Assembly (NCBI GenBank): GCA_964449175.1
Contig: CAYUYH010000058.1
Span: forward strand, 1-12,516
Reading direction: 5' to 3'
Length of the DNA stretch: 12,516 nucleotides
Source: CAYUYH01 sp964449175
Lineage (GTDB): Bacteria > Planctomycetota > Phycisphaerae > SM23-33
Below the pieces are notes generated by a model. It did not search any database. It saw only the letters and a list, made by a program, of their open reading frames with translations, and had not been told where the DNA came from. Each line of letters starts with the position of its first letter. Positions within the stretch are counted from its first letter, which is position 1. A program made the position numbers and the translations under genes. Shown in pieces: positions 6,380-12,516 of the stretch.

Positions 6380-7159
6380 ATGAGTCCTATGGCACAAGAG
6401 AATAAAGTCGCCTTGGTGACCGGCGCCGCCCGGGGCATCGGAGCAGCCATCGCCGCCGAATTGGCCGGCAGCGGGTTTGACGTCGCCGCGTTCGATGTGA
6501 TCGACGCGGGGGACACCATTGCCGCCGTGACCGCCGCCGGCCGGCACGGCCTGGAGATCGTCGGCGACGTGACCTCAGCGGCCGACCGCGCCGCGGCGCT
6601 GGCGGAAGTCGAGCGGTCGCTTGGCCGACTCGACGTGCTGGTCAACAATGCCGGCGTCGCGCCGAAAGTCCGGGCCGACATACTGTCCGCCGGCGAGGAA
6701 AGCTACGACCGCGTGATGGCCATCAACCTCAAGGGGCCATACTTCCTCACGCAGGCCGTCGCCAACTGGATGATCCGCCAGAGGCAGCAGCGCCGCGACG
6801 ACTGGATGTGCATCGTCAACATGTCGTCCATAAGCGCCTACACGGCCAGCCCTTCGCGAGGCGAGTACTGCATATCGAAGGCCGGCGTGTCCATGGCCAC
6901 CAAGCTCTGGGCGGCGCGTCTGGCCGAGCACGGCATCGGCGTCTACGAGATCCGCCCGGGCATCATCGCCACCGACATGACAGCCGGCGTGAAAGACAAG
7001 TACGACAAGCTCATCGCCGACGGGCTGACGCCGATCAGGCGATGGGGCACGCCGGCGGACGTCGCAACCGCGGTGGCCGCCTGTGCCGCCGGTGAGATGA
7101 AGTTCTCCACGGGCGAGGTCATCAACGTGGACGGAGGTTTCCACCTGCGCACGCTGTAG
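6380..7159 (+). CDS. Short-chain dehydrogenase/reductase (classical SDR, FabG-like)
   Basis: The product is 259 aa from ATG 6380. A second in-frame ATG at 6389 starts only three residues later, and neither has a strong ribosome binding site, so the exact start is open. Classical SDR features are complete: TGAARGIG at residues 14-21 for NAD(P), NNAG at 89-92, catalytic S150, Y163-x3-K167, and RPGIIATDM near 192-200. The Asp at the end of the second strand (AFDV, about D39) hints at NAD rather than NADP preference. Such proteins are often labelled 3-oxoacyl-ACP reductase, but the family acts on many sugars, polyols and acyl substrates, and nothing nearby points to fatty-acid synthesis. A flavoprotein gene follows 94 bp downstream on the same strand, so a joint oxidation pathway is plausible. 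Confidence 0.88.
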   Translation: MSPMAQENKVALVTGAARGIGAAIAAELAGSGFDVAAFDVIDAGDTIAAVTAAGRHGLEIVGDVTSAADRAAALAEVERSLGRLDVLVNNAGVAPKVRADILSAGEESYDRVMAINLKGPYFLTQAVANWMIRQRQQRRDDWMCIVNMSSISAYTASPSRGEYCISKAGVSMATKLWAARLAEHGIGVYEIRPGIIATDMTAGVKDKYDKLIADGLTPIRRWGTPADVATAVAACAAGEMKFSTGEVINVDGGFHLRTL

Positions 7160-7161
7160 CA

Positions 7162-7227
7162 ATTGCGGATTGCGAAATGCGAATTGCGGGCATACGCCCG
7201 CCCGTATGGGCGGATTGCGGATTGCCC
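7162..7227. repeat. Heptamer tandem repeat with mirrored hairpins between SDR and flavoprotein genes
   Basis: Four heptamers run head to tail with exact 7-bp period: ATTGCGG (7162), ATTGCGA (7169), AATGCGA (7176), ATTGCGG (7183). After a 24-bp insert two more follow: ATTGCGG (7214) and ATTGCCC (7221). The insert region contains two overlapping perfect hairpins, GCGGGC-ATAC-GCCCGC (7186-7201) and CCGCCC-GTAT-GGGCGG (7198-7213), whose loops are reverse complements of each other. It looks like a short interspersed repeat of the REP or heptamer (STRR) kind. It also occupies the presumed operon spacer and could fold in the mRNA. Copies elsewhere in the genome cannot be seen from here. Confidence 0.7.
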
Positions 7228-7253
7228 GCAGGGAACGGGGCGGAAGGGTCCGG

Positions 7254-9308
7254 ATGCAGACGGATACGCTCACGGTTGAAGGCGTCTCGATTCCGGTCAC
7301 GTGCGCCAACACGGTGATCGTCGGGGCCGGGGCCGCCGGCATGGCCTGCGCGGTGCGGTGCGTGGAGGCGTGGCGCAACGGCGGCGTCGACGACGGCGCC
7401 GACCGCGTGCTTCTCGTCACCGGCGGGCTGGCGCTGGGCGCGTCGCGGATGAGCGGCTCGGACAAGCAGACCTACTACAAGATGGGCACCAGCCCGCGCG
7501 TGGCCGACTCCGCAGCCGACTTCGCCAAGGCGCTCACCGCCTTCGGCTGCTGCCACGGCGACACCGCACTGGTCGAGGCCCTCGGCTCGCTGAGGGGCTT
7601 CTACCATCTCGTGGCCGCCGGCGTGCCCTTCCCGCACGACCCCTGGGGCGCGTTCATCGGATACAAGACCGACCACGACCCCTATGAGCGCGCCACCTCC
7701 GCCGGGCCGAAGACGAGCAAGTTCATGGCCGAGGCGCTTCAGGCGCAGGCGCGGCGGCTGGGCGTGCGGATCGTCGACAAGCAGCTCGTCGTGGACTTCA
7801 TCACCTCGGGCCACGGCGCCGACCGGCGCATCGTCGCCATGGTCTGCCTGGACATGTCGCGCCGGGGCGACGAGGGATTGGCCCTGTCGGCATACGTAGC
7901 CGACAACTGGGTGCTCGCCGCCGGCGGGGCGGGGCAAATCTACGCCGCGACGGTCTATCCGCGCGGGCAGGTGGGCATCCACGGCCCGGCGCTGAAGGCC
8001 GGACTGGTCGGCTGCAACTTCACCGAGAGCCAGTACGGCCTGGCGTCGATCAAGTTCCGCTGGAACGTCTCCGGCACGTACATGCAGGCCGTGCCGCGAA
8101 TCTTCTCCACCGACTCCGACGGCGGCGACGAGCGCGAGTTCCTCGCCGAGTACTTCGACGACATGTCCTCGATGGCGACGAACATATTCCTGAAGGGCTA
8201 TCAATGGCCGTTCGACGCGCAGCGGATCACCGGCCAGCAGTCGTCTCTGATCGACATGGCCGTGCACCAGGAAACGGTCGTCCGCGGGCGGCGGGTGTGG
8301 ATGGACTTCGTGAGCAACCCGGTCGGGCGGGGAGGTTGGCCGACGTTTGAGTTGTCGTGCCTGGGCGCCGAGGCGATGGGGTACCTGGCCAGGACCGGCG
8401 CGACTCAGGGCACGCCGATCGAGCGGCTTGAGCACATGAACCCGCCGGCCATCGATCTCTACGCCGAGAACGGCATCGACCTGCGCCGCGAGCCGCTGGA
8501 GATCGCCGTCTGCGCCCAGCACCACAACGGCGGCTTCGCCGTGAACAAGTGGTGGGAGGGCAGCATCCCGCACGTGTTCGTGATCGGCGAGATGGCTGGG
8601 ACGCACGGCGTGAAGCGCCCCGGCGGGGCGGCACTGAACGCCGGACAGGTGGGCGCGATGCGTGCGGCTGAGTACATCGCCCGCGTCTACGGCGGCGAGA
8701 AGCCGACTCTGTCATCCCGCGCCGCTGCCATAGAGCCTGGCCTGGCCCAGATGGTGCGCGAGCAGAAGGCCTTCCTGGCCAAGGGGTCGACCGCCAAGGC
8801 CACGGCGGCTGAGGCAGTGGCGGAGATCGGCGAGCGGATGACGCGCTGCGGCGCCCACCTCCGCAGCCGGCAGGGTGCGGCAGACGCCTTGCAGGCGGCC
8901 AAGCGGCAGTACCGCCGCTGCCTCGATGAAGGGCTGAAGATAAGCTCTCCCGTCCAGCTCCGCGAGGCGATCCTTGCCGTCCAGCAGTGCCTGACGCACG
9001 TTGCGATGTTGAAGGCGATCTGCGGCATGTTCGAGCGGTCGGCCGGCAGCAGGGGCAGCCACTGCATACTCGACGAGGCCGGCGTCGTGATGCACCCGGC
9101 CCTCGTGGACCCGGCAAGCGGCAGGCCGTATCGCTTCCGCGAGGAGAACGCCGCCCTGCGCGACCAGATACTCCACCTGCGATACGATCCGGCGGCGGAT
9201 GATCTATTCGATCTGTGGGACGAGCCGCCCCGGCCTATCCCCGAGCGTGAGATCGCCTTCGAGCCGGCCTGGGCGGAGTTTCGCCAGGGCAAGGTATTCG
9301 AGCTGTAG
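7254..9308 (+). CDS. FAD-dependent oxidoreductase of the succinate dehydrogenase/fumarate reductase/NadB fold
   Basis: The start is ATG 7254, with GGAAGG six bases upstream, giving 684 aa. The frame stays open to TTG 7170, but that stretch is repeat DNA. NTVIVGAGAAGMACA (about residues 19-33) is the FAD-binding GxGxxG. GGAGQIYAATVYP, the QHHNGGFAVN segment (H423, H424, G426, G427), and VIGEMAGTHGVKRPGGAALN (about 443-462) match the order found in SdhA, FrdA and aspartate oxidase, including the second FAD-contact region. The C-terminal 200 residues are helical and charged, as in the family. The enzyme differs enough in the capping domain (about 255-400) that the substrate is unclear. It carries no signal peptide and no visible heme or iron-sulfur motif, and no SdhB-like partner is present. 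It is probably co-transcribed with the upstream SDR gene. Confidence 0.85.
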   Translation: MQTDTLTVEGVSIPVTCANTVIVGAGAAGMACAVRCVEAWRNGGVDDGADRVLLVTGGLALGASRMSGSDKQTYYKMGTSPRVADSAADFAKALTAFGCCHGDTALVEALGSLRGFYHLVAAGVPFPHDPWGAFIGYKTDHDPYERATSAGPKTSKFMAEALQAQARRLGVRIVDKQLVVDFITSGHGADRRIVAMVCLDMSRRGDEGLALSAYVADNWVLAAGGAGQIYAATVYPRGQVGIHGPALKAGLVGCNFTESQYGLASIKFRWNVSGTYMQAVPRIFSTDSDGGDEREFLAEYFDDMSSMATNIFLKGYQWPFDAQRITGQQSSLIDMAVHQETVVRGRRVWMDFVSNPVGRGGWPTFELSCLGAEAMGYLARTGATQGTPIERLEHMNPPAIDLYAENGIDLRREPLEIAVCAQHHNGGFAVNKWWEGSIPHVFVIGEMAGTHGVKRPGGAALNAGQVGAMRAAEYIARVYGGEKPTLSSRAAAIEPGLAQMVREQKAFLAKGSTAKATAAEAVAEIGERMTRCGAHLRSRQGAADALQAAKRQYRRCLDEGLKISSPVQLREAILAVQQCLTHVAMLKAICGMFERSAGSRGSHCILDEAGVVMHPALVDPASGRPYRFREENAALRDQILHLRYDPAADDLFDLWDEPPRPIPEREIAFEPAWAEFRQGKVFEL

Positions 9309-9339
9309 GCGTGGCGAAGGGAGAACACCGAGGAGAACA

Positions 9340-9760
9340 TTGGCTGGTGCTGCCGGCTTGCTGGCTATGGCGGCGCTGGTCTTCGGCATCGGGGGCGAAG
9401 ATGCTCCACGAGGCCATCCGCAAGCACCCCGGCGAGGTGGAAGAGAAGCTGGAGCAGACGGTCGAGCACGCCGTCGAGCACCGCACGCACCGCCCGGTCA
9501 AGGATCCCACGCGCGGTTGGTCGCTGCTGGCCCTGTCGGTGGGGACGTCGCTGGACGCCCTGGTGGTTGGGTTCAGCCTGGGGATCAGGGGCAGCGGCTC
9601 GATATGGGCGGCGAGCGTGGTTATCGGCGTGGTGGCCGCGGCGATGAGCCTGGTCGGCGCGCTCATCGGCACGAGGCTCGGCAAGGCCATCGGACCGGTC
9701 GCCGAGGCGGCGGGCGCGGTGCTGCTGATGGGCCTGGGCGTAACCTTCTTATTCGCATAG
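9340..9760 (+). pseudogene. mntP: mntP remnant: manganese efflux pump lacking its N-terminus and frameshifted
   Basis: MntP normally has about 190 residues in two repeats of three membrane helices. Here only the last helix of repeat one (LAGAAGLLAMAALVFGIG, from 9340) and all of repeat two remain; repeat two has the conserved TSLDALVVGFSLG with its Asp, and the final LGKAIGPVAEAAGAVLLMGL helix. The two parts are in different frames. Removing one G from the run at 9391-9395 joins them into FGIGAKMLHEAI, which fits the family well. About 68 N-terminal residues, including the first conserved Asp helix, are absent because the flavoprotein gene ends at 9308. A possible start, TTG 9340, has GAGGAG just upstream. 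Alternatively ATG 9401 opens a 119-aa single-repeat protein. I favour a decayed gene; a sequencing error at the G run would explain the shift but not the missing helices. Confidence 0.65.
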
Positions 9761-9914
9761 AACAAGGTTTCGTGGGCAAATGCGGGGAGATTCCCTTTCC
9801 CGATTCGCCCTATGCGTGTAGAATAATGGTAGAGTTCGGGCAACAAGAACCCGGCCTTGCCCGGTCCGCCGGCGGGGCTGACACATCTGAGCATCATCTC
9901 TCGAGGGCGTGACA
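9761..9914. promoter_or_regulatory. Leader region of the CxxC protein gene with candidate -10 and inverted repeat
   Basis: TAGAAT at 9819-9824 matches the -10 consensus at 5 of 6 positions, but no good -35 lies 16-18 bp upstream (best TTTCCC, 9796-9801). CGGGCAA (9837-9843) and TTGCCCG (9857-9863) form a perfect 7-bp inverted repeat with a 13-nt spacer, just after the predicted start of transcription. CCGCCGGCGG (9866-9875) is a palindrome. The repeat could be a leader hairpin or an operator. Confidence 0.35.
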
Positions 9915-11039
9915 ATGCTTGCCCGTCAGATACTATGCCCTGAGTGCGGGACGCTGCTGGATGTTCCGCCGGGGAAGGCCGATTGCTTCGTTCGCTGCGG
10001 CAACTGCCAGCATCGTTTTCGCCTGCCCAGGCGCATCGCCGTAACCGACGACGCCATAGCCAGTTGGCTTGGCGAGGGGCTCAGCGAGGTCGAGAAGATC
10101 CACGCCGCCGAGAGACAGCTCAAAGAGCACGAGAAGGCGGCGAGCAGCGACAGGACGGCCGTGCTGCCGGCAATCAGCAACGCGATCCGGCTGGTCAAGA
10201 GCGACGCCAGCGGCGCGCTGTTCGAGTTCCCCGGCAGCAGGCTCAGCGAGACGGCGTTTCGCTGCGCCATGCCGCGGCGGTGCCTGCGATGCGGCGGCAG
10301 AAACAACCTACAGGCACACGTCATCATTTACAGCGCGCACCTGGTCAGCGCCTCCTATGAGGAGAGCGAGGCAATCTCCGGCGAGCTCGTTGTCAAGGAC
10401 GAGGCCGTCTCGCGACTGAGCAACGAGGATATGCTCGCGCGGCTGCCGAACGTCCCGAACGTGCCCAAGCCCGCCGACCAGCCCATGCCGTACTGGCTGT
10501 GCGACATGTGCTCAAGCCGGGGGCTGATCAGCGGCCAAATCCGCACGAGCAGCAAGGGCGTGGGCCTATGTCGCTTGTGGATAGGCAACCTGCGCCGGGC
10601 CGAGGAGTTTCTCGTCGCCGCCGGCGGCGATGACGCGCCCGGCCATGCCGAGCTTCGCCATCGCATTGCCGCCACGGTTGACAACCCGTGGCAGGTCCTC
10701 TCGACCGCCGCTCAGAATCGCCTCCAGCAGTGGTATCGCCCGCAGCCCGGCGAGCACTTCATTGCGTACATCCCCGACTGCGATCGCGCGCGGTCGGAGG
10801 AAGGGCTGGCCGGCATCGTCGTCACCAATCGACGCGTCGTCTACCACACGCTGTCCCGGCACAAGGAGGTCACCCTCGGCGAGAAGCTGGAGCTTCAGGA
10901 GGAGGTGGACCGAGGGCGGCAGCTCGTGCAGATGAAGTGCCCGTCATGGGATGTCAAGCACGTTGCCATCGGCCGGGACGGGCTGGTCAAGCTGAAAAAC
11001 GCCCTGACACAGGCCAGGTTCCGGGCAATCTGGCACTAA
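9915..11039 (+). CDS. Protein with N-terminal zinc ribbon and a second split CxxC pair, function unknown
   Basis: The start ATG 9915 is preferred over GTG 9909 because GAGGG (9903-9907) is then seven bases away; the product is 374 aa. C8-x2-C11 and C28-x2-C31 (RCGNCQHRFRLP) form a short zinc ribbon of the MJ0042 kind found at the front of many bacterial regulatory or membrane-associated proteins. A second possible zinc site is split: C123-x2-C126 and C196-x2-C199. The C-terminal 100 residues (GIVVTNRRVVYHTLSRHKEVTLGE) look like a small beta domain of PH-like type, where 'TNRRVVY' is a frequent strand; this is a weak assignment. There is no membrane segment and no signal peptide. I do not recognise the family. 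The gene converges on the peptidase gene, and their stop codons overlap. Confidence 0.75.
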   Translation: MLARQILCPECGTLLDVPPGKADCFVRCGNCQHRFRLPRRIAVTDDAIASWLGEGLSEVEKIHAAERQLKEHEKAASSDRTAVLPAISNAIRLVKSDASGALFEFPGSRLSETAFRCAMPRRCLRCGGRNNLQAHVIIYSAHLVSASYEESEAISGELVVKDEAVSRLSNEDMLARLPNVPNVPKPADQPMPYWLCDMCSSRGLISGQIRTSSKGVGLCRLWIGNLRRAEEFLVAAGGDDAPGHAELRHRIAATVDNPWQVLSTAAQNRLQQWYRPQPGEHFIAYIPDCDRARSEEGLAGIVVTNRRVVYHTLSRHKEVTLGEKLELQEEVDRGRQLVQMKCPSWDVKHVAIGRDGLVKLKNALTQARFRAIWH

Positions 11040-12292
11040 GCTCCGAGGCGCCTGCGCCGCAGGGTTGCGATCGCGGCGACCGCGAGCATTGCCGCGGACG
11101 TCGGCTCCGGCGTCAGCTCCACGCTCCAGCCGAGCATGTGTTCCGTCCCCTCCCTGCCCTCGCGGATCCACTCCGTGGCGTCGTACGCGGTGGCCGTCAC
11201 CCAATATGTCCCCGCCCCGAAGCCCCAGTCGGTCAGGCTGAACGTCTCGCCTGACGCGCCGGACACGGGCACATCGTCGACGCGCCATTCCACGTCGATC
11301 ACGTTCGGGTCCACCAGGTCGACCCATATCTCGCCGGGGTCGGTGTACGTCACGAACGGCTGGAGGCTGTCGTCTATCGGGTCGACGATGTCGTATATGT
11401 CCAGGATGATCTTCTCGCGGCAGACGGCGTTGAACTTCTCGCCGAGCTGTCGCATCTTGGACGTTTCGGTCGGGCGGTACAGGCCGTAGTCATAGCCCAT
11501 CGCGCCCTCGTAGGCGCCGACCGTGCCGAGGGCGTCGACGTATCCCAGCCAGTGGTCCCACTTCAGACCGCTGGGGTCCTTGGTGGCGTTCACGCGGTAC
11601 GGCTCGGGGCCGTTGTAGGTGCGCGGGCTGAGGCTGGTGTCCACGTACTCGTCGGCAAGGTTGCTGAAGGAGTGTCCCATCTCGTGCAGCGACAGCTCGC
11701 CGGCGTAGGTGTTTCCCCCGGCGAAGACGGCGTAGTTGCCGCCTGCTCCGCCGTATCTCGTGTCGTTGACGGTCACGAACTTCACGTCGGCCGTGATCCC
11801 GCTGCCGGCCAGGGCGGAGACCAGCGCCGCGTCCGCCTTCGCCTGATCGACGTACAGCAGCCGGCTGGGCCCGCCGTCCCAGTTGTAGGACGCGTCCAGT
11901 GCTGTGTCGCGGAAGATGCCCTCGGGGGGCACGTCGGCCCCGGACTCGTTCGACGTCACATCGACGCGATAGACGTTGAAGAAGTTCTCGTATCGCGGGA
12001 ATGGGTCTTCGCCGTCGTCGAACATGTGGGACAGCACGGTGTCGATGTGCTGCGTGTAGAGCGTGTCGAGCTGGCCGGCGGTGTAGCCGTCGCCGAGGAA
12101 GACGATGTTGACGCGGTTGTCCGCGGGCCCGGTTTCGACGAGCGTTTGGTAGCCCGCCGCCGCGCCGGACGGCATAGCCAGCACCGCCGCGACCAGCGCG
12201 ATCGCGGCCGCACTCGCAAGCGAAACAGACGAATGCCAGCCAGCCGCCGAGCCCGCGGCGCCCCTCAGCTCACTGCCGCATCTGTCCGCCAT
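11036..12292 (-). CDS. Secreted M64-family metallopeptidase with PEP-CTERM sorting tail
   Basis: The product is 418 aa from ATG 12292, with GGAGG three bases upstream. A long basic lead-in and a hydrophobic stretch (about 25-40) end in SGAAA-GY, a likely signal peptidase site near residue 46. VNIVFLGDGYT (61-71) and HEMGHSFSNLADEY (203-216) are hallmarks of the IgA-peptidase-like M64 family: H203 and H207 bind zinc, E204 is the general base, and D214 is the expected third ligand. Residues about 310-395 look like a beta-sandwich domain. The tail (PEP at about 395-397, a hydrophobic helix, then RRRR) is a PEP-CTERM signal, so an exosortase/archaeosortase-type enzyme elsewhere in the genome should process it. 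The substrate is unknown; family members outside gut bacteria need not cut IgA. The upstream gene on the same strand ends 61 bp away. Confidence 0.9.
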   Translation of the reverse strand: MADRCGSELRGAAGSAAGWHSSVSLASAAAIALVAAVLAMPSGAAAGYQTLVETGPADNRVNIVFLGDGYTAGQLDTLYTQHIDTVLSHMFDDGEDPFPRYENFFNVYRVDVTSNESGADVPPEGIFRDTALDASYNWDGGPSRLLYVDQAKADAALVSALAGSGITADVKFVTVNDTRYGGAGGNYAVFAGGNTYAGELSLHEMGHSFSNLADEYVDTSLSPRTYNGPEPYRVNATKDPSGLKWDHWLGYVDALGTVGAYEGAMGYDYGLYRPTETSKMRQLGEKFNAVCREKIILDIYDIVDPIDDSLQPFVTYTDPGEIWVDLVDPNVIDVEWRVDDVPVSGASGETFSLTDWGFGAGTYWVTATAYDATEWIREGREGTEHMLGWSVELTPEPTSAAMLAVAAIATLRRRRLGA

Positions 12293-12315
12293 TCTCCTCC
12301 GAGCCTCCAACAGGC

Positions 12316-12338
12316 CGCAGCATACGGCCGCGGCTGCG
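12316..12338. repeat. Short inverted repeat between the edge gene and the peptidase gene
   Basis: CGCAGC (12316-12321) and GCTGCG (12333-12338) form a 6-bp stem with an 11-nt loop. No T run follows on the minus strand, so it is not a convincing terminator. It lies in the 61-bp spacer between two minus-strand genes. Confidence 0.3.
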
Positions 12339-12353
12339 ACACGACCAACCCAG

Positions 12354-12516
12354 CTAGCGCTTCTTCCTCCGCCGCCTCCTGGGTTTTCTCTCTCCTGATC
12401 CGCCTTCGGCCGAACCGGCCTGGCCGCCTTGCGCCTGAGGCTGCCGTGCGCCCTGATTGGCTGCGGCGTCGGCCGGGCGCTTCTTGCGGCGGCGACGCCT
12501 GCGCCCGGCGCGTCTC
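12354..12516 (-). CDS. Partial gene: very basic C-terminal tail, running off the right edge
   Basis: On the minus strand an open frame enters at the window edge and stops at TAG (12354-12356), giving 53 visible residues. The sequence begins RRAGRRRRRRKKRPADAAAN, continues through a Gln/Gly/Ala/Ser-rich stretch, and ends ERKPRRRRRKKR. Such Arg/Lys tails on low-complexity linkers are common at the C-terminus of RNA-associated proteins in GC-rich bacteria, for example DEAD-box helicases or ribonuclease E/G. No catalytic domain is visible, so the identity is unknown. The frame choice is supported because the two basic blocks sit symmetrically around the linker and the stop falls right after KKR. 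The peptidase gene follows 61 bp downstream on the same strand. Confidence 0.6.
   Translation of the reverse strand, partial: RRAGRRRRRRKKRPADAAANQGARQPQAQGGQAGSAEGGSGERKPRRRRRKKR

Noticed and set aside
7162..7227. CRISPR array
   Set aside because: The repeat unit is 7 bp with no unique spacers of regular length and there are no cas genes nearby.
7122..8606. Long open frame (494 codons) on the minus strand
   Set aside because: It is antisense to the flavoprotein gene, which has clear FAD motifs; its sequence is repetitive in His/Arg/Gly and carries no recognisable domain.
9199..9912. 237-codon open frame on the plus strand crossing the flavoprotein end and the mntP region
   Set aside because: Only about 18 residues near 9340-9390 make sense (an MntP helix); the rest is out-of-frame reading of the flavoprotein and of MntP repeat two.
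1..12516. tRNA, rRNA, integrase, insertion sequence, phage or known defence system
   Set aside because: I looked for CCA-type tRNA ends, rRNA core sequences, transposase/recombinase motifs and nuclease/helicase sets, and found none that could be supported.

Overview
The window is GC-rich, densely packed bacterial chromosome. It most likely comes from an uncultured planctomycete (Planctomycetota, perhaps Phycisphaerae-like). This is inferred from a secreted M64-type metallopeptidase with a PEP-CTERM tail, a response regulator with its helix-turn-helix (HTH) in front of the receiver, a methionine-rich exported protein resembling DUF6263, and high GC. No rRNA, tRNA, CRISPR array, transposase or phage gene is visible, so the lineage call rests on protein character alone.

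Left part (1-5400): a promoter-like sequence precedes a 636-aa protein that fuses an excisionase/MerR-like HTH to a GspE/PilB-type secretion ATPase whose Walker A and Walker B residues are degenerate. It converges on galE, and the two stop codons share a CTAG. galE and a methionine-rich exported protein diverge from a compact control region: two sigma70-like promoters with overlapping -35 boxes and a palindrome between them. An extended SDR epimerase/dehydratase follows.

Middle (5400-9310): a minus-strand HTH-receiver regulator carries an HTH clearly related to the one at the left end. Then comes a 417-bp gene-free stretch with several inverted repeats and an AT-rich patch, and then a probable two-gene oxidoreductase unit: a classical SDR and a large FAD protein of the succinate dehydrogenase/fumarate reductase/NadB fold. 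The 94 bp between these two genes hold a 7-bp-period tandem repeat (ATTGCGG-like) and two mirrored hairpins.

Right part (9310-12516): a remnant of the manganese exporter MntP that lacks its first two membrane helices and has a frameshift at a G run; a protein with two pairs of CxxC motifs and an unrecognised C-terminal region; the convergent M64 peptidase, again with stop codons overlapping by 4 bp; and the very basic C-terminal tail of a gene running off the right edge.

The strongest candidate for something undescribed is the HTH-pseudo-GspE fusion. It has kept the GspE fold landmarks and the zinc-binding cysteines while losing the nucleotide-binding residues, and it shares its DNA-binding module with the nearby HTH-receiver regulator. 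The genes do not form one obvious pathway. Sugar-nucleotide or cell-surface chemistry (galE, the epimerase, the exported proteins) and redox enzymes are interleaved with regulators.
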